Assembly: GCF_031143425.1 (NCBI RefSeq)
Contig: NC_090446.1
Coordinates: 655,733,717 to 655,797,716, forward strand
Source of the DNA: Pleurodeles waltl
Lineage: Eukaryota; Chordata; Amphibia; Caudata; Salamandridae
Length of the DNA stretch: 64,000 nucleotides
Direction of reading: 5' to 3'
In this document: positions 31,460-42,619 of the stretch, one piece after another
Layout of the letters: each line of letters opens with the position of its first letter
Numbering within the stretch: position 1 is the first letter of the stretch
Notes under the pieces: model-generated
Database searches by the model: none
Seen by the model: the letters and a program-made list of their open reading frames with translations, nothing else
Told to the model about the DNA's origin: nothing
Program-made: the position numbers and the translations under genes

Positions 31460-32037
31460 GCGCGTCCCGCGGTTGCGGGCGCGCTGTGAAGTTAAGAAGG
31501 GCTTCCCGCCCTATCAGCAGCTGAGGCTGCCTCCGACAATGTTTAAAGGGCTCCCGCCCAGGAAAGAAGTTGTGCGCGTCCCGCGGTTGCGGGCGCGCTG
31601 TGAAGTTAAGAAGGGCTTCCCGCCCTATCAGCAGCTGAGGCTGCCTCCGACAATGTTTAAAGGGCTCCCGCCCAGGAAAGAAGTTGTGCGCGTCCCGCGG
31701 TTGCGGGCGCGCTGTGAAGTTAAGAAGGGCTTCCCGCCCTATCAGCAGCTGAGGCTGCCTCCGACAATGTTTAAAGGGCTCCCGCCCAGGAAAGAAGTTG
31801 TGCGCGTCCCGCGGTTGCGGGCGCGCTGTGAAGTTAAGAAGGGCTTCCCGCCCTATCAGCAGCTGAGGCTGCCTCCGACAATGTTTAAAGGGCTCCCGCC
31901 CAGGAAAGAAGTTGTGCGCGTCCCGCGGTTGCGGGCGCGCTGTGAAGTTAAGAAGGGCTTCCCGCCCTATCAGCAGCTGAGGCTGCCTCCGACAATGTTT
32001 AAAGGGCTCCCGCCCAGGAAAGAAGTTGTGCGCGTCC
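31460..32037 (-). repeat. Five tandem 114-bp GC-rich monomers at LINE 5' end
   Basis: The phrase GCGCGTCCCGCGGTTGCGG begins at 31460, 31574, 31688, 31802 and 31916, and a sixth truncated start is at 32030. By eye the copies are identical. The unit includes the palindromic CCGCGGTTGCGGG, a TCAGCAGCTGA palindrome and several CpG. Because 114 is divisible by three, frames stay open through the array on both strands (a 191-residue and a 237-residue frame), which is an arithmetic effect, not evidence of a protein. The location at the 5' end of a LINE resembles the promoter monomers of mouse L1. Confidence 0.88.
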
Positions 32038-32292
32038 CAGAGGTGTAAAGTATGCATTCCAGGCTGGCCGTTAAAAAGGCATCCATCAGATTGACATGCA
32101 CACTTTAATTACATGGCAGACATAGCGTTCCCTCATTGCCATAATAATCATGATGTCATGGCCATGCCTCACCTCCTATGCTACAACATCCTAACCCTTC
32201 ACACTACATTAATTAAACAAAGGTAAATGAAGGTGATTTAAAATAGTGGGGTACCGCTCTTACATACCCTATGAGTGAGCTGCTACTGACCT

Positions 32293-34751
32293 TGACTTGG
32301 AAAGTGTATTATTGGTAACGGCAGGTAAGTACCTACACTTAGCAATAGGCCACCAACCCCCACTAGGTCCAGTCAGGTCTCAATAAATTAATCCCAGCTC
32401 AACCCTTTGTAGCTTGGCAATGAGCAGTTAGGCTAAACTTGGGAGACAGGTGTGTAAAGCATTTAAAAATCACAAAACATTAAATAAGTAAAATGCAAAA
32501 CACAATAAAAATGTAACACCAATTTATAAAAATAGATTATGTGTTTATCCTTAAAATTACACTAAAATGACAAAATGCTTTTTAGCACATAGAAACTAAA
32601 TGCGCCAATCTCGACATCTGGTCGCACTCAGCCGCGACAAAGTCAGAATTTCAGGTCGAACGCAATGGAGCCCTGCTCGGCTTTTTTGAGCAGGAGGCCT
32701 CGATCAAAGTTTTACCTTCTAACTTAGTCTTTTTTTCAGGATGAGTTTCTTCACCGGGACGAAGTAGCAAATCAAATAAGACTTCCCTGGAGCCCTCTTT
32801 GTAAATATGAGTCACAGGAGACCTCTGTGAAGAATTCTACCTTCGAACTTAGATGATTTTTCGTGATGGAAATCTTTGTCTAGGCCGAACGTGAAATTGA
32901 ATCCATCTTACCTGGAGAACTCTTCAAATATGCTGCGTGGGAAGCCTTGGTGAACTTTGATGTTCGGACTTAGACAGTTTTTTGGAGCTTTTTCTCTCCG
33001 ACATCGGACAACCCTCCAAAGCAAGCCGATTTTGAGCCGACATCATCGGATTACCTTTCCATGGGCCCCTGGTGGATTCGTGGAAGTCTGGTGCTCCGGA
33101 TCTTTTCAGCTAAACGAACGAGCCAGAATGCTGTTGATGTAAGCCGGCTTGACTCATGACATCGGATTGGTCCACTTATGGAGCTTTTTTCCAAAAGTTC
33201 TGAAATCTTCTCCAAACCTCTGGATCTTCTTCCAGAAGGTATTTGAAGGTATTTTAGTAGTCCACAACTCACCCCACGGTATTAGAAGCTCTGAGTTGCT
33301 CCTTGAGGATTAGGACTCCATCTCCCCGAATGCACCTAATTCAAATCCAAAAATGACCACCGGCCAGCTGGTCAGTTTCATCAGGGCTTGATGCAGGGGA
33401 CTCTGGTCAGTTATTTTCTACCTAAAGAAAACAAGACGTCCCTTCTTGAAGCAGTAGAAGATAGGCAAAGTCCTCTTAGTGGTGAAGCCCAAGTGTGCAG
33501 GTGGTACAGTTCTTCAGAGTGCAGTGACAAGGTGCAGGTCAGGGGTCCAGCAGGGGAGTCCTTCTTCTTCTTGTCTTGTTCGTGGTCAGGATCTGAGGTG
33601 GGGTGCAGCTCTGACAGTTTTATTTCTGGGGGTGTAAAAAAGGGGGGACTCTGTCCAGTCACGTGCAGGCCACCACCCTCTTGAGTGACCACTTCCTGGG
33701 AAGCGTGGCAAAAATCAATCGCAGGGAGCAACATTCTCCAAAAATCCAAAATGTCAGAAATTCAATGTCACTGGTGTGGCTAAGTTTTCCTTAACATACC
33801 CCTTTCACCCTTTCCAGTCCTCTCCTAATCTAATCAGGGGGTACCTGGCTGTCTGGTTTTGCAGGAAATGAGGGAGGTCCCCTTGCTGGGCCAAATGTCT
33901 TTCCCTCCTTTGAAGTACAGTTTGGCTGCTCTCCCCCATACTGTTTCCCTATCTGCTGAGGCAGTTCTCCTCCCCCAGGCACTTCCTTTGTGTTCAGACC
34001 AGGCCACTTCACACCTCATCAAGGCAGCCTGGCCAGGCTTCCAGAGGCTGGCCTTTCAGAGAAGGGCATTACAGGGCTGAAGCTGGCAACTTTCAGGTAG
34101 AGTTCTAAAACTATTTACCCAAGTTAGTTATATTAAATTCAACAATGGAAAATTGTTGGATTTATTGTAACAATAAGTTTGATACCAAACTTGAAATATC
34201 TAGCTCCTTTTGAGACTTTATTATTTAAAACTACAATGGGGGGAAATGAATTTAGCTATTTTTCCTCACCAGTGCTTATAAAACATATTTTATATAGTTC
34301 CTGCTCATAGTTACACTGCACCCAACCCCAGGGGCTCCCAAAGCACACCTTAGGGGTGACTTATATGTACAAATAAGATAGTATAATACTTTGGAAGTAC
34401 TTTTAATTCTAAAGTTGAATTTGGGGTTAACTTTAACTTAAAAGCAGCCATCAAGGCAGGCCTGCCTTTAAAATTACACTGGGTACCTACACTGCACCTA
34501 TGGGTGCACGACTTATGTTGGGGTCCCTAAACATACATGCCCTACCATATACCAGGAACTTATAGGTAGGTTGATACAGGCAATTGTAATTAGCTTAATT
34601 TGCATAATACATTTTGCACTGAGCACTGGCCCTGGGACTGGTAAATAGTTCCCAGGGCACTGCCAAGAGTCAGAAAACACTAGTATCTGTCCAAAACGTT
34701 TAGGGGTGATCAGGGCAAAAAGGAGGACTTTCCATTACTTTGCATTTTACA
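32293..34751 (-). repeat. Solo LTR related to the Gag-only element, without MITE
   Basis: On the minus strand it runs TGTAAAATGC... through a block matching the start of the 14516 LTR (GTTTTCTGACTC, GTGCCCTGGG, CCCAGGGCC, CCTATAAGTTCC, ATGGTAGGGCATGTA) to GGAAAGTGTATTATTGGT near 32295, which matches the LTR end. It carries diverged ~125-bp tandem units with CTAAGTTCGAAGGTA-type starts (about 32720, 32850, 32975). At the position where the other LTRs hold MITEs it has uninterrupted AGACTAAGTTAGAAGG (reverse complement at about 32715-32730). No internal region follows, so it is a solo LTR. Flanking 5-mers do not match, so edges may be off by a few bases. Confidence 0.8.
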
Positions 34752-36559
34752 GAAAATGACTACAAAGTTGGGGCAACACAGTAGCTTTCATGAAAACAGA
34801 GATTCTTTGGTAAGTGCTCGTTGTTTCAGAATATCAAGGTGACACAATATTATAACCAGAATATCAAGGACCAAAATTTCAACAGGTAGGTTTGCATATA
34901 TAGTTCAATCCTAACTCCACATGTAAATACCTTGACGATATTTATACCTTCAAGGGATGTAAATATGGAATTAACAAAAGTGAATCATTATGTCCCTCTA
35001 CGTACTTACATTCACAATTATTAGGTTCTCGATATTCTAGCCATGTCGTTGTGTGACCTAGATTCCCTCTTAGATATTCCACATTACAATCAAAACCAAT
35101 CCATATTGCCCACGGTGGAAAATGGTAGGCAGAAGCTTGGGGACAAAAAAACATGACATTTCAGTGAAACGGCTTTTGAATTCACTGGGCAAATTTTAGT
35201 TAAGGTGACAATTGTGCGGGAGCCAGTTGAACAACATAAATCAACAATAACCAATTTGTTGTCATGGAGCGTTTGCACAAAATCTAAAAATGCTTGAACT
35301 TTACCCACACAACTTTTACTTTCTTCTCTGCCATGCACTGCTCATGACATCAGTTAAATCAAAGATGGCAACATTAATGACATCACTGGTATACCGCATA
35401 GTTGTAATAACTTGAAACACAGCAGAACAAATGAGGTTCCATCAGTTCCCAACACACCAGAGTAGAGTTAACCTTTTACAAATGCCTCTCTGATTCGACT
35501 TATGACAGGAAATGATCCGTTTTCTTCCTCCAATCGCTCCTCGGCGGCCAAGGGGGCATAATATGGCATCTGGTTTGTTGGGATAAGGCACCATTATCCC
35601 AAGAAAAGAAAACATTACTCCATTTTACAGGGGCTTAATTCAATGCTTTCTTGAATGTCTGTTGAGTCGGTAATTGTAAACCGAGGACCTCCATTGATAA
35701 GCAGAACATAACTAGGCAAACTAATCAGCCCGCGTCTGAACGTCCGCTCCCAAACAACGGGCCCACTTAGCATGCACGCAAATATCATTTGCTGAACAAC
35801 AAGAGGCTGGCAACAAACAGTCTCTGCTTTCAAGATAATTACTGTTTGTCAGCCGTGCGCAGAAGAAAGAGGCCGGGAATCCATATTGTCAACATTTCGC
35901 GATGGGCTCGTTAGCCCTTGAATTATCTGAGGTAGCGACAGATATAGTGCGATAGCACCAGATGGTCCGTATGTTTGAGTATTACAAGTCATGTGCGAGA
36001 TTGTACCAAAATATATACTGTTTGTTGGTTAAAAATTGTATTAGTTGAATTGCAGTAATGAGTGAATTCAAGATAATAGATTTATATATTGCACAAGCCA
36101 CAATACAAACATAATTATCTGGCTCCCAGAATAACAGATGGTATTGTCACCCAACTCAATGGCCTCAGTTTGCGGTTCTCAATGGTATTAAAGGCGGAAC
36201 GAGTGCAGCTAAAATAATGGAAAAATATTAGAAGCTAGAAAGTAATTACTCAAAAATAGCAGTGTGTATGGTCAGACATAGCGTCATTTTATACACGTGT
36301 GGACTAGTAGGGAAGCGAACATTTGCACCCACTTTTTATGTTTGTGTGGCACATCTCTGTTACAGAACAGCTTTAGATGCTTTTATGGCCCATTTCTGAA
36401 CTCGTGAATCAGATGTCCTCATCGCCTTGCTTGTCAGGCCACAGGCAATAATGAAACATCTTTACCGGAATATCTGTACCATATCTCAGATAAAATGTGA
36501 TGGGTGTAAACTTGAAATAATCTAAGCCACTTTCGATCTTTTTTTACCTTGTCCTTTAG
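34752..36559. other. Gene-free stretch
   Basis: AT-rich DNA with a GC-richer part at 35500-35960. Open frames are short and without recognisable domains on either strand. Confidence 0.45.
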
Positions 36560-36890
36560 GTGAATTGAATTAAAATGGTATTTGTAGAGTGCACCTAAGA
36601 TCTAAAAAATATTCTCGCGCTTGCCCCCTAGAAAACGATTTGGAGACAGTTAACCTTGGCATGCATTATCCTGAGAACTGCCAGATTTTCAAAGCCTTCT
36701 TAAACAGGAGCAGTTCTTGCTGTGCTCAACTGTTCCTAAAGGTGGCAGGTTGTTCCAGATTGGAGCGGCTCTCACCAAAAAATCATTAACTGCGGACCTA
36801 ACTTTGAGAAAGTTAGAGATGCAAAGAAGATTTGCTTTTGAAGCGTGCAAAGCTCTAGGGAGCACATATGGCCTCATTACGAGTTTGGTG
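36560..36890 (-). pseudogene. 3' end of an L2-like LINE
   Basis: On the minus strand a short frame reads VRSAVNDFLVRAAPIWNNLPP, the conserved end of L2/CR1-type ORF2 proteins (the A-P-x-x-W-N-x-L-P pattern). It is followed by a 3' tail with GCACTCTACAAATACC and an AATTC-type repeat at 36560-36572, comparable to the tail of the L2 copy at 52040-52100. Only the last roughly 100 codons remain. Confidence 0.7.
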
Positions 36891-37440
36891 GTCCCAATGT
36901 GTGACCGCCAAACTCACGAAGAGGACACCACTGACATGGCTGTAGTGTCCCCCTGCCCTATTACTATGTTCTTGTCAGTCTCACTGGTGGAAACATTGCA
37001 GTCGAGCATTCCCGCCTGTCAAAATTTTGGCACTGTTCCTGCAGAGTACATCAATACATCATAAAAAATTACGCTATTTCCCCTGCCCTGCTCCATAGTG
37101 CGCCATATTTTAAATAGGGAGCACACTGTGGCAGTAAAGGGCACAAGAAAAGTGGCGTTGCGCTGTGTGCATTGCCGTTTCTCTTAAACATGTTCCTTAG
37201 GGACCTCTTACCTTGCTGTTTCAGACCTTTCTGCAACAACAGAACTGTTAGTCACTCCACTGAGATTATATCCGGGGATCTTCTGTACATTGCTGATGTC
37301 CATTATACCATGCTTGAAAGGTAGCACATAAAATGAAACTGCTTTGTCGTCACAATGTCCTATTAGTCCAACATTAAAATATTTCTTGTGAAGTTGTGGG
37401 TGCTGGTTGATGACATCTTATCAGACCAGCCCAAAACAGT
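36885..37440. other. MITE end fragment and unassigned DNA
   Basis: GGCCTCATTACGAGTTTGG at 36870-36890 faces GACCGCCAAACTC at about 36902, a broken terminus of the palindromic MITE type seen at 7115. The remaining bases show nothing identifiable. Confidence 0.45.
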
Positions 37441-38040
37441 GGGAGGTATATTTCTGGGGATTTGGCATAGGGCAACGCACAATTAATCTTGTGCGCCACC
37501 CTATGCCGAAAGTGGAATGTAGGAATGCACCGTATTTATGCAATACGATGCATTCCTGTCCTTTTCCCCTGTGCTGGTGCCATCTCGGCAGCCTAGCACC
37601 AATGCAGGAACCCCTGCACCATAGTATAAGGTTGCCTCCATTGCACCAATGTGTAAGGTTGCCTCCTTTGAATGCAGGGTTGTTTTTGTGCAGAAAGGGG
37701 CAACTCCTGAGATGTGTCTTCCTCTTCCATGTGTGCTGCATGCAGGAGACATAGAAAGAGGAAAAAACCTCAGGAGGCGTAAGATTTTTGCGCTTCCCCA
37801 GGTTTATGTGATTTTGTAAATCTGGGGCAGCGTTACTCCCCATGTGTGTTGCGTGGGAAAACCCACCTCAAAATCCATGGAATGTTCTCCTGATGCAGTG
37901 TAATATCTAAGAGGCCATGAAAAGCCACGCAAATTGGTTTCGAGAGATCTCATTGATATGGATCTGCACTTTGCACCACTGGAGCGTGGTAAAACGTGAC
38001 ACACCAGCAGCACAAGAGGCTTGTAAATATGCCCCTCAAT
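37441..38040. repeat. Probable palindromic MITE remnant
   Basis: The region contains inverted pairs such as ATGCACCGTATTTATGCAA facing TTGCATAAATAC-like sequence, GGTTGCCTCC repeated, and ends GCTTGTAAATATGCCCC at 38019-38036, a terminus type shared with the compact MITEs. A related arrangement is at 62345-62979. Exact limits are unclear. Confidence 0.4.
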
Positions 38041-39057
38041 TCTGTCAGAGGAACCGGTGTCAGGACCAGGCACAGTAAAGAAGAGGTTGTTTATGCTGAA
38101 GCAATGAGCCTACAGATGGAAGATTTGGACTTCTGGCTGGCAGACCCCCCGGATGCTGGTGTAGACAATATTATTGATTCACTCTCTCTCACATCTGATA
38201 ATTCAATTCAAATTCAGTTTTTTTCACTATTTTATATTTATTGGATTGTTGCTTCTTGCAAGCACTACCTTTCTATGTATATGAAGTTCAGGTTTTCTTC
38301 GCAGGGACCTGGTTCCCTGTTCTAGTTTTATAACGACCTTAAGCCCTTGGAAGCGTTTTCCCATAAAGTCTGTTCTCCTCTTTCTGGCTATATCTGCATT
38401 CTTTAATTATGCTTTCATCATTTTCCTGTTTGTGCTATTTCCTCCACTGCAAATGTGTGGATAATATTGGGTCACTCCATACAGGATGCGGGGTGTAATT
38501 ACTAAACTATTCTGATGACAGCAGAGACATGCTGAATCCACCACTGGAGCTTAGTACTGCAGGTCTGGTACAATCCGAGTCTGCCTTTTAAATTATTCTG
38601 CCCCAACCCTTTTGTTTCTGATAGCGTCACTAGCCTGCAGGGAAATCAGCAGTTTTCTGTAATGGCCAGCTCGCTAAGCATGGCCTACAGTTTCAGAGCA
38701 TGTGTGCCTGCTGTGCCAAAGACTGCACAGAACTAACACTTTATCACTGATACAGAGGCCAAATGACATCCCCTTGGTGCTCTGATTCACACTCAGTAAC
38801 TCTTTATGATGACCCTTAGAGATTTCCAGTGGCAAGGACTTCACAGTGGAAATTCTATAACACAGGACCAATAAATATTTGGAGCTAAGAAAATGCATAA
38901 TTGACTTTGGCGGTTGGTGAAATATTTCTATGGAGGGCCGAAAAACAATCCAAATATATTTTTTAAAAAAAAACTTACCTTACATTGCCGCAACATGTTC
39001 TGCAGCACGTCATAGTCCTCACTGTTGCTGGCTCCAGATTCCATTCCGACCATGAGG
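38041..39057. other. Gene-free stretch
   Basis: No domain-bearing frame. There is a run of A at about 38963-38972. Nothing else was identified. Confidence 0.4.
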
Positions 39058-39478
39058 TCCCACAAGAACCTACTTTAGCCAATTAAGACACTTCTCTCAT
39101 GCTTTTAAGCAGCATGACTGATGCATCGTGAGTGGCTGGAACATTCCAAAAAACACTGTAGGCCTGCTCCTGCTCTCCAGCCTAGGTGTACAAGACAGCC
39201 AAATTGGAGAGGTTTGAGGTGTGCATGTCGGTTTGGCCATACCATGGTAGCCGGCCAAACCAACATGCACACTTCCAACTAAGGGGACACCCCTCATTGC
39301 TGCCAATCAATGGCAGCAGTGATGCACTGGCACCGTCCTGCCCTCAGACTCCACTTTGCTGGCAGACAGTAAAAAATAAAATAACAATAAAGTCATTTTA
39401 TTGACATTTTATTTATTACACTTTCTGCGAAGCGATGTGGGCGGAGCAGCGCTTCTCCGCTTCACTGGAGGAACCGCT
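39058..39478 (-). repeat. hAT-like nonautonomous repeat, copy 1
   Basis: Read on the minus strand it starts CAGCGGTTCCTCC, has an AT-rich palindromic stretch (AAAATGTCAATAAAATGAC...), then GCCAGCAAAGTGGAGTCTGAG and a long inverted repeat GCATGTTGGTTTGGC facing GCCAAACCGACATGC. The plus-strand segment at 54711 has the same sequence of parts, which defines a dispersed family. The CAG..GG start resembles hAT termini. No transposase is seen. Confidence 0.5.
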
Positions 39479-41538
39479 GCTGCTAATTTAGAGTTTGGTT
39501 GGCAGGGTACTTTGCCAAAAAAGTGGTTGAGTCCATCTTGTCCATCATGTTCTATTTAGAGATGGATTAACTGTCATGATTCCAGTCAGGGCTGAATTGG
39601 CTACCAGCATGGTCAGAGCTTCAGGGGGTTGCTACAGCCCCCCAATAAATGTTTTTTCAGAGAAATAGTTGGATACAGTTGCTTTCTATCAGGTATCGTG
39701 AGGTGTTTGTCAGATTTCACTAGGAATATTTAGATGGATGCCAACAGAAACATACATACGTTCTCCCTCCCTTTGTTTTGAAAATCTTCAAAAATGTATA
39801 TTATTTTACAAAGTATTATGTTTTATCTCACTTAGCACCCCCTACCAATCAAACATTCCTCTCTTTCTCTACTGCCCCTTAAGACCCTCTCATGCACACT
39901 ACTTGTCCAACAATATAGTTTAACATTTTTTGACAATGTTATTTTTGGAAAATCTGGATCTCACAACCCCCCAATTTTGCTGCCCACGTTACGCCTTTGC
40001 TAGCAGACGTTTCAGTGGAGTGTCAGGGTGGAGGCGGGTTTCGCGGCTGCGAGGGTTGGCTTTGTTTCTTGGAACCTGCCATGTTCCTACTTGCAGTATT
40101 TCTAAATAGGCAATGCATAAACAAATGTTTTTAAAGTGTACTTAATGGGTACTATAAAACTATTTGCTTTTACATTATTTAGAATAAAATGCAGATACGT
40201 GGTCCTGTGCTCATTTACTTGCGAAGACCCCACTTGCTCTTTCCATGGAAAACTTAGACCAATGGTGTTATGGACATCAGACCATCAATACTTTGGACAG
40301 TAGGGCAGACAATCTAAAGTAATTATTTTCTGGTTGGGCCCACCAGGGAAAGTCCTGAAAATAAGAATATATAAAAGAACACCACACCCTGGGAAGAAAC
40401 TCCCAATGTGCAAGGGCATTTATTTATAGTTGTACAAAAACTATCTCCCTCTTTGGGAGTTGGCAAAACTAAAACATTTGCTGTGCAGGTGAACTGAACA
40501 TGGGGCCTGCATATTAAATCACAGAGATCTCCATCAAACACTTGGACGGTTATCTTTGAATAAGATTTGTTGTAGTCCACCTGGGTAGTGGTGTTTATAA
40601 TGGCAATGGAATCTCTAAGTTGCAGATTTTATGTTTTTGAGTTCATGAATATGCTTTAGGTGAGGATAGGTTGACATACCTACTCAGTGTCAAGATAACC
40701 CCGTGGGTAATAGCGCACTTTACAATTACATATAACGTAGCATTCACCATCAACATTAAAGTTTTACATCTTTGGTGTAGTCTTGAATCCCACATTGGAG
40801 TAGTAAATGACAGCACAGTTTGTGGATTGTGCAACAGTACAGTGTACACATATGAGGTCCACGTCAAACTGGCCTCTGCCATTTGTATGAAACTTTTATG
40901 CATCCATGCTCAATTATCTTAGTTTCCGGGACAAACATATGCACATTTGACATGTGGCAGATTGTCATCTTGCTTCTGTGCTTAAAAAGCAATCCCATGA
41001 AAAATGACTGTGTTCTTTCTATTAGTTTCCCTTGATGTTGTATTTATTACCCAATTACTGCCCTTTTAGCTCTAAAATCTTGTCAGTCATGTAAAATGTT
41101 GAGCATGCCATCGCTGGTACACGTTATCACCATTAACAGTCTGCTATGACCTCCCATGTGGTGTGTTTTTCGTATATGTACAAAAACAGTAAGAAGTATC
41201 ATGTCTTGCAGGGTAAGAGACTGATGTGCTCTTACAACTGCTTTGTTTGGAGACCTCAGATCTAACCCCATTGCCATCTCTTGACCAATCAGTGCATTCT
41301 CACACACATCATATCATGCCATGGTGTCTCATGTACCTTATCTGCTGTAAAATATGAATGCTAGTGCCTTTGCGATTGGCTTTTCCTTTACCTGCATTAG
41401 ATGACACATTTGAAAAGAAGGGATTCCCAGTTGCCACAATACATGTTCTCATTATTTATTTTTGTAATTCTTTTTGGTGTTATTTTAACATCTCCAAAAT
41501 AACAATACAGCAGTGCTTTTCTTATTGGAAGACATAAA
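39479..41538. other. Gene-free stretch
   Basis: CCACGTTACGCCTTTGC at 39986-40002 read on the minus strand (CAAAGGCGTAACGTGG) resembles a hAT-type terminus, so part of 39570-40010 may be a MITE. Otherwise only short frames without domains are present. Confidence 0.4.
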
Positions 41539-42172
41539 GGGTCAGATGTAGCAAGTTCCGATTTTGCAAATTGGAAATTGCGAGTCGGTGCGACTCACAA
41601 TTTCCGATTTGCAAAATCAGATGCAGAACGGTGTCTCAGACACCGTCTGCGATTCGCTATGGGGTCGCAAAGACCCACCTCATTAATATTAATGAGGTGG
41701 GTCGCATTTTAGACCCCATAGTGAGTCCCTGCACTCACAGGGATGGTGGCCTGCTGAAGACAGCAGACCTCCATGTCTGTGACTGCTTTTTAAATAAAGC
41801 AGTTTCTTTTTTTATTTTGCAGCCCGTTTTCCTTAAAGGAAAACGAGTTGCAAAATAAAAAAAATAACAAAACCATTTGGTTTCGTTTTTTCAGAGTAGG
41901 CAGTGGTCCATTGGACCACTGCCTGCTCTGAAAAAACGTTTTGGGCAACATTCACAAAGGGGAAGGGGTCCCATGGGGACCCCTTCCCTTTTGCCAATGG
42001 GTTACCACCAGTGTGACACTGGTGGTAACTGCGAATTGCTTTGCGACCGCATTTGCGACATTTAGCATCGCGATGCGAGTCGCAAATAGGAAGGGGACAC
42101 CCCTTCCTATTTGTGAGTCGCATTCACAATTTGCCAGTCGGTACCATGCAAAATGCTTCCTACATCTGGCCC
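41539..42172. mobile_element. AT-rich hairpin-train MITE
   Basis: The termini GGGTCAGATGTAG and CTACATCTGGCCC are near inverted repeats. The flanks AAA and TAA are a near match for a 3-bp duplication. Inside is a chain of separate palindromes: CAATTTCC/GGAAATTG pairs near 41560-41610, GACGGTGTCTCAGACACCGTC-like at about 41630, CCTCATTAATATTAATGAGG at about 41677-41696, CTCGTTTTCC/GGAAAACGAG at about 41824-41850, AGGCAGTGGTCC/GGACCACTGCCT at about 41898-41925, GGAAGGGGTCCC/GGGACCCCTTCC at about 41960-41988, TTACCACCAG/CTGGTGGTAA at about 42002-42029 and AATAGGAAGGGG/CCCCTTCCTATT at about 42085-42110. The architecture is that of the GC-rich family, but with unrelated sequence. Noncoding. Confidence 0.8.
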
Positions 42173-42614
42173 TAACTTCCTAACCATGGCTCTTTTCTCA
42201 ATGTTCTGTGTGTACTCTGAGCACTTTACCTCTGCAACTAGTGCTAAAGTGCATGTGTTTCTGCTCTAAACATGGTAACATTGGTTTATCCACAGTTGGC
42301 CTATTTAATTTACTTGTACGTCCCTTTAAAGTGTTATACCTTATACCCAGGGCCTGTAATTGAAATGCTACTAGTGAATCTACAGCACTGACTGTGCCAC
42401 CCACTTAAGTAGCCCTGTAAACATGTCTCAGGGCTGCTACTGCAGAGCCTATGTGTGCAGTTTGTTTCACTGCCATTTTGATTTGACATTTAAACCTCTT
42501 GCCAAGCATTAAAACTCCCCCTTCATCACAAATATGTCACCCCTAAGGTGGGCCCTAGGTAGCCTATAGATAAAGGTGCCATGTAAGTTGGACATGTACT
42601 TTTGAGGTTTCATG

Positions 42615-42619
42615 TTCTG
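42615..42619 (+). repeat. Target site duplication TTCTG, left
   Basis: TTCTG precedes the LTR start TGTTGG at 42620 and recurs at 45408-45412 directly after ..CTAACA. Confidence 0.88.

Larger units (their letters stand above)
25493..32037 (-). mobile_element. Near full-length APE-type LINE with tandem 5' monomers
   Basis: Read on the minus strand the order is: 114-bp monomer array, GC-rich 5' region, ORF1, apurinic-type endonuclease, reverse transcriptase with C-terminal Cys/His finger, 3' UTR, and a (CGAA)n/(GAAC)n tail. CAGAGG occurs immediately outside both ends (25487-25492 and 32038-32043), a plausible 6-bp target duplication that would define a 6.5-kb insertion. The endonuclease and the tetranucleotide tail argue for an I/Jockey/CR1-side clade rather than L1, but I cannot name the family. 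One frameshift and two motif A substitutions mark this copy as inactive. Confidence 0.88.

Noticed and set aside
31344..32057. A 237-residue minus-strand frame and a 191-residue plus-strand frame made of perfect 38-residue repeats
   Set aside because: Both frames exist because the 114-bp monomer is a multiple of three and happens to lack stops. The array sits at the 5' end of a LINE and no domain is recognisable.
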